A DNA stretch of 64,000 bases from Polytrichum commune. Its lineage: Eukaryota; Streptophyta; Polytrichopsida; Polytrichales; Polytrichaceae. The stretch is from contig OX485807.1 in NCBI GenBank assembly GCA_950295325.1, forward strand, positions 45,436,796-45,500,795. The letters run 5' to 3'. The notes under the pieces are model-generated. The model searched no databases and was not told the origin of the DNA. It saw only the letters and a list, made by a program, of their open reading frames with translations. This document shows, piece by piece, positions 43,083-54,996 of the stretch. Every line of letters begins with the position of its first letter. The first letter of the stretch is position 1. A program made the translations under genes and the position numbers.

Positions 43083-43391
43083 TTATGTAGCACCAAAATT
43101 ATCCGCAAACAACCGCCTGCATCCTCGTGATATTCTATTAATGCATAACTTTGTGCTGGACGAACTCTCAAAGCACAAAGTTGTGCCAGACACTAGTTGT
43201 AAGTTCATTCTTTGAAAACTCCCCTGGAATTGGATACAAGAAACCGCTCGCTCTTTCGTTTGGTTATTCTTCACCCTGCCCGATGTAATTCCTAACACAC
43301 AGCTAAAAGAAAACACCAGACAAAAAATACTAAAACAAATTAAGACTACACTGGAAGGAAAAGGGGTGCAACACCACAAACAACACACCAA
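43083..43391 (-). CDS. Small ORF with hydrophobic N-terminus, copy C
   Basis: It begins MVCCLWCCTPFPSS and keeps the hydrophobic stretch (SIFCLVFSFSCVLGI) seen in copies A and D. The C-terminal half diverges because of small indels. The status is the same as for copy A: a possible first exon or anchor, unproven. Confidence 0.25.
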   Translation of the reverse strand: MVCCLWCCTPFPSSVVLICFSIFCLVFSFSCVLGITSGRVKNNQTKERAVSCIQFQGSFQRMNLQLVSGTTLCFESSSSTKLCINRISRGCRRLFADNFGAT

Positions 43392-43560
43392 TGGGCAAGG
43401 AAGATAGTTTGAAAGGTTCGCACCTGGAATCGGAGTGGTACTAATGCGGCTACGGAACGACTAACGAAATGGTTGGCTGGAGATGCTATCCCAGCTCACC
43501 GTCTACTTGATCCCTCAAGCGTCCGTCTGTGATTCCTTCAAAGTGTGCACTGACTCCTCC

Positions 43561-44036
43561 AACTTGCTCAGCGTAGCAGGCAATGAGACTCAGCGTAGCA
43601 GGCGCGATGCAACGTTCGCTTCAATCTAATGATGCATCACACTTGAATTCGCTAGTTCACCGTCAATGCAGTTTTGGGTAACAACTCAGATTCGAGGTTC
43701 CGCAACATACTAACGGCTCAGATTACTGGCCGAGGTTGACCAAACCCCAGGTTTTAAGGCTCCAAAGCGCATGTTTGTTTCCTGCCTATAAAGATGTTCA
43801 CTACTTTAAAAGTGATGGCGGAGAAACTGCTACCGTGCTACGCATTAAATTTATTGTATAATAGACAAGCCCATTTTCATAGCTTAGGACAACCTACATT
43901 TTCATAGCTTTCCCTACATGGAGATGTTATTCTTTGATCATACCTAAACTGTAGATATGGTAGGAATACCATAGGATTGTATGAAAAAGATTTCTCAAGT
44001 CTCTTGAGATTGCCCTTGATGTTGCCTATGATGATG
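43561..44036. other. Non-coding spacer
   Basis: It holds a doubled CTCAGCGTAGCAGGC at about 43,567-43,605. No gene is seen. Confidence 0.35.
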
Positions 44037-44044
44037 ATTTGAAG

Positions 44045-44559
44045 CCCGGGTACGTAACTCCCGTATTATATGGTCCTGATTATAATCACTTATAATGCGT
44101 TTTAGTCCAATATTGAGTGATACAATTTGTTTTAATGTAGAAAACCCTTGTAGCCCTTCTAACAAGGAATCCAAAAATGTAATTATATATAGGAAATGAA
44201 TATATTTTGAAGCATATAATTGCATTAAAAACCTAATTATATGATTTTTTTAAATACAGGTACCATAGGTCAAACTACCCAACTTTTTGGACTTTTTAAT
44301 AAAATTTTAACATTGTGAATGAATTATAATTTTAATGGGAGGCTTAATAAATATGCAACCCAACTTTTTTTCATCTCATTTTATTTAATTTGGTCTTTAC
44401 CCAACTTTTTTTTCATCTCATTTTATTTAATTTGGTCTTCACCCAACTTTTTGGTCATTTTAATTTGATATAATTTGATATAATTTTTACAAAAGCCGTC
44501 CTCTAAGCCGTTTTAAGTACGATGCCCCCTGCGTATAATATGGGAGTTGCGTACCCGGG
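44045..44559. mobile_element. MITE family X, copy 1 (515 bp), TSD ATTTGAAG
   Basis: The TIRs are CCCGGGTACGTAACTCCCGT at the left and the inverse of CCCGGGTACGCAACTCCCAT at the right. An exact 8-bp TSD (ATTTGAAG at 44,037-44,044 and 44,560-44,567) flanks them. The interior is AT-rich with a duplicated CCCAACTTTTTTTCATCTCA module and no ORF. A second copy lies inverted at 54,178-54,742. Confidence 0.9.
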
Positions 44560-44567
44560 ATTTGAAG

Positions 44568-46350
44568 ATGTTTGATAAGATTTGGTGTGGGAAAGGCCTT
44601 ATTGCCATTGGGAGTAATTTAGTGGTTACTTGGAAAGTTAGACCCAAAATAGGTATTATTACTTGATGCCCCATGGGGCCCTAGGGGGTTATTCCGTGGC
44701 GGTTGTTATGGTCACTTCATGCATTTGAATTGGTTTTAAATCTATACCAATTCTTTTGTTTAAGAAAAAAAAAAATTAAAAAAAAAAAAAAAAAAAACCC
44801 ACAAATATGTTAAGTTGCTTGCTTAACTAGTCGGGAATCGGTCAACTATCTTACTTGAAACCACTTTAAACTATACCTTGAGGGGCCTTCCTAGGGGGTG
44901 CACCTTTAATAACACGTATGAGTATGTGTGAGTGCACAATAGGGGTATTGATTTGAACTTTGTCATACTACGTATACATGTGCTACACAAATTGTAACTC
45001 GTACTTATGAACATGTATGAAGGACCTCTACAAAACATACAACATCTGTACTTGTATGGTAGTGTCACTAAACTTTATGGGATGAGTATTTGATATGGGA
45101 TGAAACTAGGATGAATGAATTCTCATTTCCTTATCTCATCCATGCGTGTATGGAAGAGGCTGCAATATTAGGGTTTTGGAAGGGGTTATTGAGTTGAAAA
45201 TGAGATCACTTCTTCCTTAGAGTTGCAGGAGGAATGGGCCACGCTTCTTTGTGGAGTTTGATCAAAGGGGAGGTGGATGGTTCATGTAGGTAGTTTGGTG
45301 ATTACCTGCATCAATTGCAGGCATAAGGTGACTTAAAAGTTAAGTCTTGTCACAAAGGCGAATAGAAGAATTGCAAAGGTGCTCAAAACTCCTCCTTAGC
45401 TCATTCATTTCGTGTGTTTCACATTGCCCCTACCTTCTTTTGGGTGCTCGTCACATTAGCGGTATTGTGTATTTGATTGTGGAAGCAATTGTAGGTGTTT
45501 ATAGATAAACTCTCCCATCTATTGAATTATTGGTTTTGAATAAGGAGCAGAATTCTTGTCTTGAATTTTAATGAAGTTGTGGCTATCCTTAAAGCATGCA
45601 TGGTAGAGGCTAATTAACAAGTGGAATAAAATGGGTCAAGTGGCTTCATTGTGTTCAAGATACTTTGAGTTTTTATTGATGTTAGAACTACAAGATCCAA
45701 GCAAGGAAAATCAAGACAAGAATACACCTAAAGCTAGAATTGTCAAAAAAGTGGTAAACCCAAAATATCAGCTTCAGATTAAGATTTGGTGTCCTAGGAA
45801 GGTTTATGAGATGCGTAGAAAATTTGGTTATCATTGCGTGGAGTATACGTTTCCAATTGCCTAGATGGACCATCCATCAAACATGGAGACTGGTTGATGT
45901 TGGCATTAAAAAAGGCCAACAACAAGTAGACTTACGATCTTACTAATCATTTAATAAAAATCTTCTTATGATCTTACCAATCTTTTCAAACAATAATTGC
46001 ATTAGCTTCTAAGATACAAGTATATTGTAGACTTAGACGCTTATGGGTTACATATGGGGAATGAAAAACTCTTCGACGATTTTATGATGAATGCTAGGGT
46101 TGTGCATTGTACATATGATAGGGATTGATTGTTATTCAAAACTATATTCGTGTACTTATATTAATGACTACATATTAATGTGATTTTTTTATTGTTAACA
46201 TATTGTCACTTATATGTTTGTCATTGAAATTGTACATGTATTGCTTGATTTTACGGAAAAAAACCAAAAAAAAACCAAAAACTTGTATATAGGGGTTTTA
46301 TTTAGAATATATGACTACAAAAGCACATGATTCTTGGATTTTTATGAAAG
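44568..46350. other. Non-coding region with long A-run
   Basis: An interrupted poly(A) tract at about 44,764-44,798 may mark the tail of a retroposed sequence, but no body was identified. A minus-strand frame (45,688-45,873) and a plus frame (45,631-45,864) overlap and show no domain. A G-run lies at about 46,361-46,370. Confidence 0.35.
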
Positions 46351-46419
46351 GTGCATCCCTGGGGGGGGGGGTCTTGACCCGTGATGTACAAACAATGTGA
46401 TTGGTTGAGAAGTTGGAGA

Positions 46420-46725
46420 TAGTCCAAGTTCACTTTATACTAGACCTTGAAGGCATGAGAGACCAAAAAAGTTGAATCGATGAAAGCTCTACATGGTGCC
46501 TACATGACAACAAATGGATTCTACCTCAAACTATTGAAGAAAACCAAAAATTCACAACATGTAACCAATTGGACTTGGAAACACTAGGATTTTGACCAAT
46601 TGTGCCCAAAAATCTCCCCAGACATTGTCAAGAGATCTTGATTTTTGTCAAAGCCTCTTTGCTATACGATAGACCAAGAATTGTGACCATGAACATCCGG
46701 ATGACAAGGCAGGAGGATCTCAGTG
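46420..46725 (+). repeat. Partial copy of the 60.6-62.0 kb composite repeat
   Basis: 46,425-46,470 resembles the inverted-repeat motif at 60,624-60,666. 46,545-46,720 matches 61,760-61,930, including the end of the AACCGGTT-rich repeat and AGACCAAGA(A/G)TTGTGACCAT. It abuts the 5' edge of the retroelement tail. Confidence 0.6.
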
Positions 46726-46732
46726 CTCCCAA

Positions 46733-47986
46733 TTGCAAAAGAGTTTAATAACAGATAATTTGTCCTGCAAAGTACTTACTTATTGTGGTGGAGCACACAG
46801 CACAGTTTGTGTCTGCACTCGAAATTCATCCCCACTCGAAACCGTATGGATGCAAGAAGCACACCACCTTCCTGGCTTAACTACTCACACCTCGCTTAAA
46901 TTATTACACAAACTGCTTATATACAATATAATCACACTAGACCAACTCACCATGCCCAATGGTACCACTCTAATGACCCCCGACGAATTTAAACTCTTCC
47001 ACTCCGCTCCTTCTAAACTCATACACAACGCTCTAAACATCGCTAATTAATTATTTTGTCATCCCCCTTGTACTCATTGTATCCTACCATGCCAACAACA
47101 CCATCCACCTAGATCCCTAAAAAATCCCTACATAATAAGCCCTCACGCCATTCTACCACACCCACCGACTGCCCCCGTACACCCTCCTAATCTTCACATC
47201 CCCCATATGCCCCCTCCGCCCAATTACATGCTTAAAGACCCCCGCAAATTTCCCATACATGAAATACTAGATCACAAACAAAACCAATCTAATGATCATA
47301 ACGGAATAAATAGAATAGTCACGTCATACCTATGCCAATGGAAAACTGCAAATAATACCACATATCACAAGTGGCGTACCCAAAGGGACCTTTACCCCTA
47401 CTGTGAAACCAACACATGCAACCACCACACATGCCTACTCACCCATTACTACACGACCAGACAATACAAACACTGTTCACATATCGTTAATGCCTACTTC
47501 TCCACATTACAACATAAAGACACAATATACGTCACACCACCCACAAGTATTCCCCGAGCACTTATCTCTATTAATGAATGTAACCCCGATAATGACATCG
47601 AAACAAACTCTGAAACTATCCAAATACAATTGGATGTCGCCCACATATACGAAGATAATGGCCGCCACCTCATCACCATCCCAAAAACTCGATTACTATG
47701 GTTATGGAAACAATATCACATGTCCCACAATACCACACACGGTCTACAACCAACTACTCAATCATTCGAAACTGAAATTGTTTGGCTATATCAAAGATAC
47801 AAGTACCGTATTCCAAAAAATGACCCACTCAAGCGGGCCCAATACATACTACCCTCCTCAATATTAGATCTCCTAATTACAACATTCAATATTAACCATT
47901 CATACTTCTCCTCCCAAGTCACATGCCCCACACATTTTACCCAATTCTACTCGCCATTTTCTCGAGACATTATATTTGGTCCCTAG
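46733..47986 (+). pseudogene. Retroelement ORF segment 1: Cys/His motif, chromodomain-like and start of Dam-like region
   Basis: Frame 2 is open except for a TAA at 47,048-47,050. After it comes FCHPPCTHCILPCQQHH, a Cys/His-rich stretch. Next is FPIHEILDHK ... YLCQWKTANNTTYHKWRTQR then LYPYC. The spacing resembles a chromodomain (hydrophobic-x-x-I-L-x-H, then Y-L-x-x-W-K, later W, then L). Further on are a Trp/Tyr-rich stretch (TRLLWLWKQYHMSHNT) and, near the end, THFTQFYSPFSRDIIFG, which continues in the next frame. Chromodomains in retroelements usually guide integration to chromatin marks; that role here is inference. Confidence 0.5.
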
Positions 47987-48297
47987 GCAAAGCGTTTGCC
48001 CATAAATGGCAAGGGATCGGCTATGCACACCCTCACAACGCCACAGACCTACAACAAGCTATTCATTGGGCTCGCATGGCAGCCCAAACTGACCCACATA
48101 CAATCACTATCCTTGTATCTCCGGATATTGATTGGTACCAAAACTCCACCCCGCATCAAGGCCCATTCCCGGACACACACGTCATTGCCCATTTTGCTGC
48201 TGATACTATCATATATGAGGAACCCACAATCCCCCCCAAGCTCAACCTCACAAGGAAAGAACCATCAACCATACAAATATTCTGCATTCACCATTAA
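47970..48297 (+). pseudogene. Retroelement ORF segment 2: degenerate Dam-like methyltransferase fold
   Basis: Joined by a 1-nt shift to the preceding frame, it reads SLGKAFAHKWQGIGYAHPHN, then LQQAIHWARMAAQ, TITILVSPDIDWYQN, and DTHVIAHFAADTIIYEEPT. The order (aromatic-P start, W-G-x-G-Y, H-P-x-N in the place of D-P-P-Y, a Trp helix, a beta strand ending S-P-D-x-D-W) resembles phage Dam-type N6-adenine methyltransferases with a lost catalytic motif. The likeness is motif-level only. The frame then continues past a TAA to 48,561. Confidence 0.4.
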
Positions 48298-48499
48298 GAT
48301 AATAACATTGCCACCTCCGACCAAATGAAATTACTACACGATATGGCCAATAGCCTCCAAATATTACACTGTCACACCCAAATTGCACCCCCTACTCCTT
48401 CAAACATCACCGTTAACTCCAGTAAAAATGGTCTAAATCAAACTATCCTAATACACTCCTACACAATAACACCCCTACCCCTCCACTCCCAAATTACCA

Positions 48500-49994
48500 G
48501 ACAAACCTACCCCTTAAATTCCACCCCCAATTCAGCTACTACACTGATGGCTCCTATATAAAACCCAAAGAAATTGCCCCTGGCGAATGGAGAAGAGAAA
48601 GAGCTGGCTACGGTATCTACAGTCCCAAAGGCTTAAATATCGCCAAAAGACTCTATGGACACCAAAACATACTACGTGCAGAAATGATGGCTCTACACCA
48701 AACACTAACACTAATAAATACACAATTTCCTAATGAACCCGCATACATATTCATAGACAGTCTAAACGTACTCTATCTACTCAACACCCAAATTAAACAT
48801 CCCACCCTTCATAATAGCCACCCAGACCAAGTCACACTCAACTCCATGGTACAAATCCTTCAAAACCGTACACAACCAATCACAATTTCCAAAGTTCGAG
48901 CACACGTTAACATTGAAGGTAATGAAAAAACAGATAAACTAGCAAAAGAAGGGTTAGAATTAGAACACCGTATTGCTACTCACTCATATGAACATGCCCA
49001 CGCCACCCCATACTATTATCAAAAAGACATATGGGCCTCCATGACGGACGTCCCAGATAAAGGTCCTGTCAGATTCTTAGACAAACAAATTATAAAATAT
49101 GATAGGGAAACCAATATAGCACTCATGGCCACACAAAGCCCCAATACTTCAAAATGGACACAAAATGTACACATAGACAAAGAAGTATCCAATGAATTTT
49201 GGACAAATCCCTTAATCACCGACAAACAAAAATCCTGCATTATTAAATTCCGCACAGGAACATACATGGGCAATGCTAGGAAGCAACTGTTCTTCGGTCC
49301 CCAACACTACCCTTCTATTATGTGTCCTATATGCAACTCAAACGAACCAGACACTTGGCTCCACGTTCTACTTACATGTAAACAACAACATATACATTCA
49401 CTTAGAGTTAAAAGACATAATAAAGTAGTTGGTGAAATTAGGAAGCTCCTAATCTCGTCCGAAAAATCCCGATGCTTTACTCTCATGAATGCCGGTACCT
49501 TCAATAATAATTCCCCCGAAAATACTGTTCCCAATTGGCTCCTCCCTTGTATATGTAGCACAAACAGGTGTCACTGTAACGCTAGATTTCGGCCAGATAT
49601 ACTTTGTGTAAAAGGACTACCATATCAAAGCAACCCTCCCACTGACATTGACCCTAACCTCACCATACAATTTATTGAATTCACATACTGCAATGATAGA
49701 TTTTCCTCAGAAGCCACTGAAGCAAAAAATCACAAATATAAGCCTCTAATTGATAGTATCGCTGCCAGAGGATGGAAAATCGAACCGCTTATTGTCATCA
49801 CAGCTGGGGCCAGAGCTACTGCCCACACCCCATCTATGGAAATTCTTGAAACCAACCTCAAACTACCCATGGCTACCATCAAACATACCTTCAAAACCAT
49901 TAATACCATTGCAATTCAATATGCCATGTCAATCCTCCATAAAAGGCGGATTGAAAACCACCAACCGCTCCCACAAAATCTAGACCCTCCATAA
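48500..49994 (+). CDS. Retroelement RNase H, zinc knuckle and C-terminal nuclease-like domain
   Basis: RNase H type 1 spans about 48,531-49,000 and is complete for its acidic residues: YYTDGSY (Asp), ILRAEMMAL (Glu), IFIDSLNVL (Asp) and HVNIEGNEKTDKLAKEG (Asp, with the preceding His). A C-x2-C-x9-H-x4-C knuckle follows at about 49,320 (CPICNSNEPDTWLHVLLTC), common after RNase H in LINE-type elements. The C-terminal part has IQFIEFTYCNDRF, KYKPLIDSI, and GWKIEPLIVITAGAR. Its E-x-T and spaced Lys resemble a PD-(D/E)XK-like fold, but this is inference. The frame is open from before the first ATG (48,684), so that ATG is internal. It ends at a TAA at 49,992 just before a T-rich 3' end. Confidence 0.75.
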
Positions 49995-50040
49995 CTCAAA
50001 ACTTCACACTCTAAACTCACAATTAGATTAGATTTATTTC

Positions 50041-50350
50041 ATTAGTTTTTATGTCCCAATCATATGAGGGATTGGAGCCGCTAGGTTGGTACAACCTACC
50101 ACGGAATCATCACCTCGCTTACATCCTCACATTATACCCACTCCTTATACTTTTAACGCTATTCACCCTAGTGAGCCTTGCTGGACCCATGTTTTTTGGT
50201 TATTATAGTGTCCATCCTCGGAAGAGGAGAGTAGTTTTGTCCCAGCTTCCCCATGTCCTGTGGACATCGGATTGTTGGCATCACGAACGGACACTCTATT
50301 CACGCCGGCCCCTGAATTGGGACCGGAGTTTCTATCTATCTATCTATCTG
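50041..50350. other. Spacer with (TATC)n microsatellite
   Basis: CTATCTATCTATCTATC lies at about 50,332-50,349. It is a short region after the retroelement tail and no gene is recognised. Confidence 0.4.
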
Positions 50351-50900
50351 CACAGAAGACCACAGTAACAACGGCCAAGGGGCCTACCATTTCCAATGTC
50401 GCCGCATTCAGCCAGGTGGAGGGTGGCCAGCGGGTGATCAAGCAAGCTCCCAGATCTTGGTAGAGCTACAGCTCCTCTGCTTCTTCGCTGCCGCAGATAC
50501 TAGGGCCTGGCGCACAGGGGCCCAGCCAAGTGGCTCCCCGTGGTTGGTTGGTTGGTGGGGTCCATTTTCAAACCTTTGCTGGAGGTTGATACCTCAGGTG
50601 GGCACAAAGTGCACTGCTGCGCCCGTCTCCATCTCCCCCCGCCTTTCATTCAGCCTATATGGGTGTCGTGAGAGAGAAGGGAGAAAGAGAAAATTGGAGT
50701 TCCGCAGTAAGAAACTTGCAGAGAATTACCTGGCAGAGGACGGCAAAGCTGTGGGTTCTGAGCTGAGGCGGAGGGTCCGCTTCGCCATCCTTGCCGGTGG
50801 AGCGAGATGAGATTCATCGCCTCCGCCAGGCACAACGGCTAATGGTTGCTCATGTGCGCGGCACTCTTAAGGATGGTATGGCCATGGCCACATCAATTCT
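50351..50900 (+). other. GC-rich segment with short ORFs, unrecognised
   Basis: A raised GC island follows the microsatellite. The plus frame 50,457-50,810 ends ENYLAEDGKAVGSELRRRVR then FAILAG. This looks helical and could be the end of a decayed gene, but I recognise no family. Confidence 0.25.
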
Positions 50901-52375
50901 TGCCACAGTTTATACTGGAAAAAACCTAATGTGACTACCTTCAATATTCAATATTGAATGTCCATGCAATGCAGTAAATAATTATGACACCTCCAAACAA
51001 AAAGCTTTTGTTTGGATCACGTCGTAATGACCATGGTCATTTTTACAATTTCTACTTGGTAAATAAATTACATTTCAAATAGTTTGATACCTTGTGACCC
51101 TGAGATCACCCATGAATACAAATTGAGGTCACCTTTGGAATTAATTTTATTCACATGGTTACTTTGAGCCATCTAGTAAAAGGCGAGGAAGTGCAAGTAT
51201 GAAAGCCTTGATGGGAACTTTTAAGAAAGAAGCATTAGTCGGCGTCACATGTTGGGAACTCAAATCTCACCTATTCCTACATTCACCTATTCCCACGTTC
51301 ACGTATAGCAGTGAAATTTGGGAGGTGACTTGAGAAATTCTCATCGGAAAGTCTTTGAGAAGGGCATGAAGATGCAAATTTGGAGAACTTCCCATAGAAT
51401 TATAGGCTCTCAAGCTTACTATGCGCTTTCAACAACGGCTCACCCACATATCCTTTTGGTTAGTCAGTAAAGCAACCTCACTATCCCAACACCTAGCCGG
51501 ACAAGGATTTAACACTTCGTACAAATCAACAACCATGTGGAAGCCACCGTAGGGTTTATCTCATTGGGAAACCCATGAAAACCCAACCACATCAAAAGCA
51601 ACATATGTTGATATGAAGGAGGCTTTTCTTGCTAAATAGTGGAACTTTTTCCATCTCTCTAGGAAGAAACTAAATTACCTCCACCTCAAGGATTTTGTTA
51701 AATACGAGTGTGAATTGTACTTGAAGCAAGGTGGCACAAGCACGGTCAAGTACACAACTCCATTACCTTGCATAGGTTTAAGTGAAGTGATCCAAAACTA
51801 TATATTAACGTTAAATTTTGTGAAAGGACAAAAATCATAAGATTTGAAAAAGATATTGATCTACAAAGCCAAACAATATATGTTGAAAAAATGAATTTCA
51901 AGAAAGTCTACATATTTTAGAAGATGGTGCAAGTTGTGTGCAAGTAGACATATTGAACATGTAATTGTCTTAAATATGCTTTAAACATGATAAATTCATT
52001 AAATCAAATTTCTCTACAATTTTTTTGTAATAGTGTCTTCAAGTTTATAATGAATTAAATGAATATGGAAAAACAAATCCAACTTCAAAATATTTAAGGT
52101 CCTACATCCGAAACCAGATTTAGCCATTACTTTTTGAGTTATAATTTTATTGATAAGTTTTGAAGATCTCATCTTGATGGTCTACATTCAGGTACCTCAC
52201 ACAACAATAAAAGGCATCATGAACAAAAGTCCAATTTAAACAACACTTTTCTTCTATATTTAGGCATTTGACCTAAATATTTATGGTTTTAGTACATCGG
52301 AGCACTTTTTTTGCATACTTGACAATGCTTGCTCCCAACCATTGACTCCACCACAATGCAAGATCATTGTTGCCT
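50901..52375. other. AT-rich non-coding region
   Basis: About 1.5 kb without credible ORFs, RNA genes or recognised repeats. Confidence 0.3.
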
Positions 52376-52793
52376 ACCTGGGGAGTGCATTTAAAGTTAA
52401 GATTAGGAATACACGTGAGTGCGTTTTAATGGCATACCCCCTATAATACTTGGCCTTAAAATAGTTTTTAAATTAAGAAATTTTAAGTGCCAAATCATTA
52501 GGTATATATCTATCACTTGGTATAAATTTCAGGATGAAAAGTTTTTAAAAATTATTTAAAAAAATGATAGAAGTTTGAACTAAAATGCGTTGTTTTTTGC
52601 TTCAAAAATCAATTTAAAAATATTTACAATTTATTATTTTTTGAAATTTATACAACAAGAACTTTAGATTGTGTTTAACAACTTCATATTTTTTTTACAA
52701 ATTTTAGATGATCTTTCAGTACATACATAGGGGGGTCAAAAGTACGCACTCATGTGATTCCTAGTGTTAACTTTAAGTGCACTCCCCGAGGTT
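52376..52793. mobile_element. MITE-like inverted-repeat element (about 418 bp)
   Basis: Terminal arms of about 75 bp are inverted. The left begins CTGGGGAGTGCATTTAAAGT and the right ends in the inverse of CTCGGGGAGTGCACTTAAAG. Both continue through TAGGAAT...TGAGTGCGT to CCCCCTAT. The interior is A/T-rich with no ORF. No clear TSD was found, so the outer boundary is approximate. Confidence 0.7.
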
Positions 52794-54169
52794 TTTCTAC
52801 CTTTCTTTCCATAATTTTGAACCACAAGCAATTCTAGATATCTTTCCATTGTTCGTTTATGCTCATTATAAAGCTAAAAGTTGCAGGCAAAGAAAGGTTG
52901 AGGTGGGTAGTGCATTGTAGCATGTCATATAGCATTGTGTCTATTATGGCACGTATAATACACATTTATCTGGAAGATATCCAAAAACATTTATGCAAGA
53001 GTATGTCTACCATGCCATGCAATGTGAAATTTTCAAGCATGGCCCTCAGGCTCCCACCCTTGGACAAATGCCCTTAAATTCCAACATTGAACTCCACTCT
53101 GGACATTCTCCTCATACAAATTTTTTCAGCATTTCTATTGGTTTTCCAAAAATCATTTGGGTTTATGATTCCGTCTAAACAGTTTAGTAGACTCTAACTA
53201 ATATGCAATAAAATAAATATATTATAATTGTTATAAACTACCTATATTTTGGTATTTTAGGTCATCCATCCCCCTTTGCCACTTGATAAATAATAATAAA
53301 ATGTTGTGCTACAATTTAATTTTCAAATGGTAGTCGTTCTCATGTGACATCATTTGTCCATTAAAGTTCACATCGTTTTAACAACCTAGGTTAACTAGTC
53401 AATATGTGTTCCGAATATTTGATATATGTCCACACTTGCACATTTTGGGAAGCCAGCTTGAAGATTGAACAACACCATAATTCACGTCGGTGTTATAAAT
53501 AAAATAAAATAGCATCAGTGTGCTTTTATATTGATGTGAATGGGAACATGTTCTTCCTTGACATGATCATGTGATACCAAGCTTCACAGTAAGGGTAAGG
53601 TAACTTGGCCTACTAAAGAGGACTTCATCTTGAGCATTTATTGTTATTTTATGTACATTGGCATTTGGCATGAAAAAATGGTAAAAGAGTTAACATTATT
53701 CAAGTGACTAAGGAGGTTGGGTGGAGCCGGGAATATGTGGGGTTGAGTCCGAGAACTATGCCTTGCTGATTCCTTGCCCATAATATTCAACCTAGAAATC
53801 TAAGACCTTGTTGGGTTAAAATAACCAGCATGTGTTAATTGTTGAGCTACATGCCCGTGTGTGAACGGCAGAGTTTGGTGGATTCAATGTGCATTGGATT
53901 TCATTCTGGACATTGTTTACTTGTTAGCTCAAAGTTTATCTTGACACATTCATCATGTCTCTTGGAACCCAACACCTAATAAGCTAATTACACACTAACT
54001 TGTACTGTATGTGAATACACTCACCAAGTGTCCTATATCCGACACCCTAGCCAACCAATCATAGCAAAGGAATGGGAAGGAATTTTCTTGTCCTTGGAAC
54101 CATGCTTACCTTGTCATATTTAAAGAAATTGTTTTCTTGATTTTTGGTACTTGCCACTCTCATGACATA
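52794..54169. other. AT-rich non-coding region
   Basis: No ORF, RNA gene or repeat was recognised in about 1.4 kb. Confidence 0.3.
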
Positions 54170-54177
54170 AGTGCTCC

Positions 54178-54742
54178 CCCTTGGTAAGCAAATCCCATGT
54201 TATACGCAAGGGCCATCAACATTAGAACGGCTTAAAGGATGGCTTTTGTAAAACTTCTATCAAATTATACAAAAATAAAAGGACCAGAAAGTTGGGAGAA
54301 GACCAAATTAAAGAAAATAAGATGTAGAAAAAGTTGGGTTGCATTTTTTAAAAATAAAATAAAAAACCCCATATCATATATAAAGAATTGCCTATGCAAA
54401 ATTTTAAGAGATCCATACAAGTAATTACCTCCAATTAAAATTAAAAGGCATTAGCAATGTTTTATTTATAGTTAATTTTTAAAAAAAATTTAAATTCCAA
54501 AAAGTTGGGTAGTTTGGCCTACGCTACAATGTATTAGAAAACCTTATATAATTAGGTTTTTAATGCAATTATATGTTTCAAGGAATATTAATTTCTTATA
54601 TATAATTACATTTTTGGATTCCTTGTTAGAGGGCTATAAGAGTTTCCTACACTAAAACAAATTATATCACTTGAGATGGGACTAAAATGCATTAAAACTG
54701 ATTATAATCATGGCCATATAATACGGGAGTTGCATACCCGAG
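54178..54742. mobile_element. MITE family X, copy 2 (565 bp, inverted), TSD AGTGCTCC
   Basis: It is the reverse complement of copy 1 at 44,045-44,559, with many point differences and indels. The ends are CCCTTGGTAAGCAAATCCCA (left) and the inverse of CTCGGGTATGCAACTCCCGT (right). The exact 8-bp TSD AGTGCTCC lies at 54,170-54,177 and 54,743-54,750. It is non-coding. Confidence 0.9.
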
Positions 54743-54996
54743 AGTGCTCCTTAATTTCCTTCATGAAGATGGGCTCCACCTATCTCCAACACCTCCCCTC
54801 CCTCATTAGTTTTCTACATTGGGAACTTTTGGAACCCTAGGACCCTACTTTTTGAAATTTTTCCCTCTAGATCTCGATGAAAGGACATCCCCTCAGAAAT
54901 AGGACATGTTACCTTCCTTCCCTTTGGAAAGTGGGCTTCTTCAGGTGACATGTCCAACACGAAGTGTTAACCTCCTAAAGTGGGTCCATGAGTGCT

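Larger units (their letters stand above)
37585..43560. repeat. Duplicated block, copy C (longest copy)
   Basis: Homologous to block A (16,350-19,560) and D. It carries extra inserted DNA: about 280 bp at 37,830-38,108, the 1,105-bp long-TIR element at 38,638-39,742, and about 1 kb (40,900-41,650), part of which is shared with D. Within it, 42,480-42,640 and 43,130-43,290 are internally related to each other. Confidence 0.75.
46733..50040 (+). mobile_element. 5'-truncated non-LTR-type retroelement tail (chromodomain-like, Dam-like, RNase H, zinc knuckle, nuclease-like)
   Basis: This 3.3-kb C-rich, T-poor unit stands out from its AT-rich flanks. The coding parts, in order, lie at 46,733-47,986 (frame 2, one TAA), 47,923-48,561 (frame 1, one TAA) and about 48,500-49,994 (frame 0). 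No reverse transcriptase core is seen, so the 5' part is missing. Two frame changes and stops show it is inactive. A diverged copy of the last domain lies at 54,997-55,347 on minus, and a similarly composed coding unit starts at about 62,060. Confidence 0.7.

Noticed and set aside
50457-50810. Plus-strand ORF in a GC-rich island as a real gene
   Set aside because: Only the last 20-30 residues look protein-like; no homology recognised, so it is listed as an unrecognised segment only.
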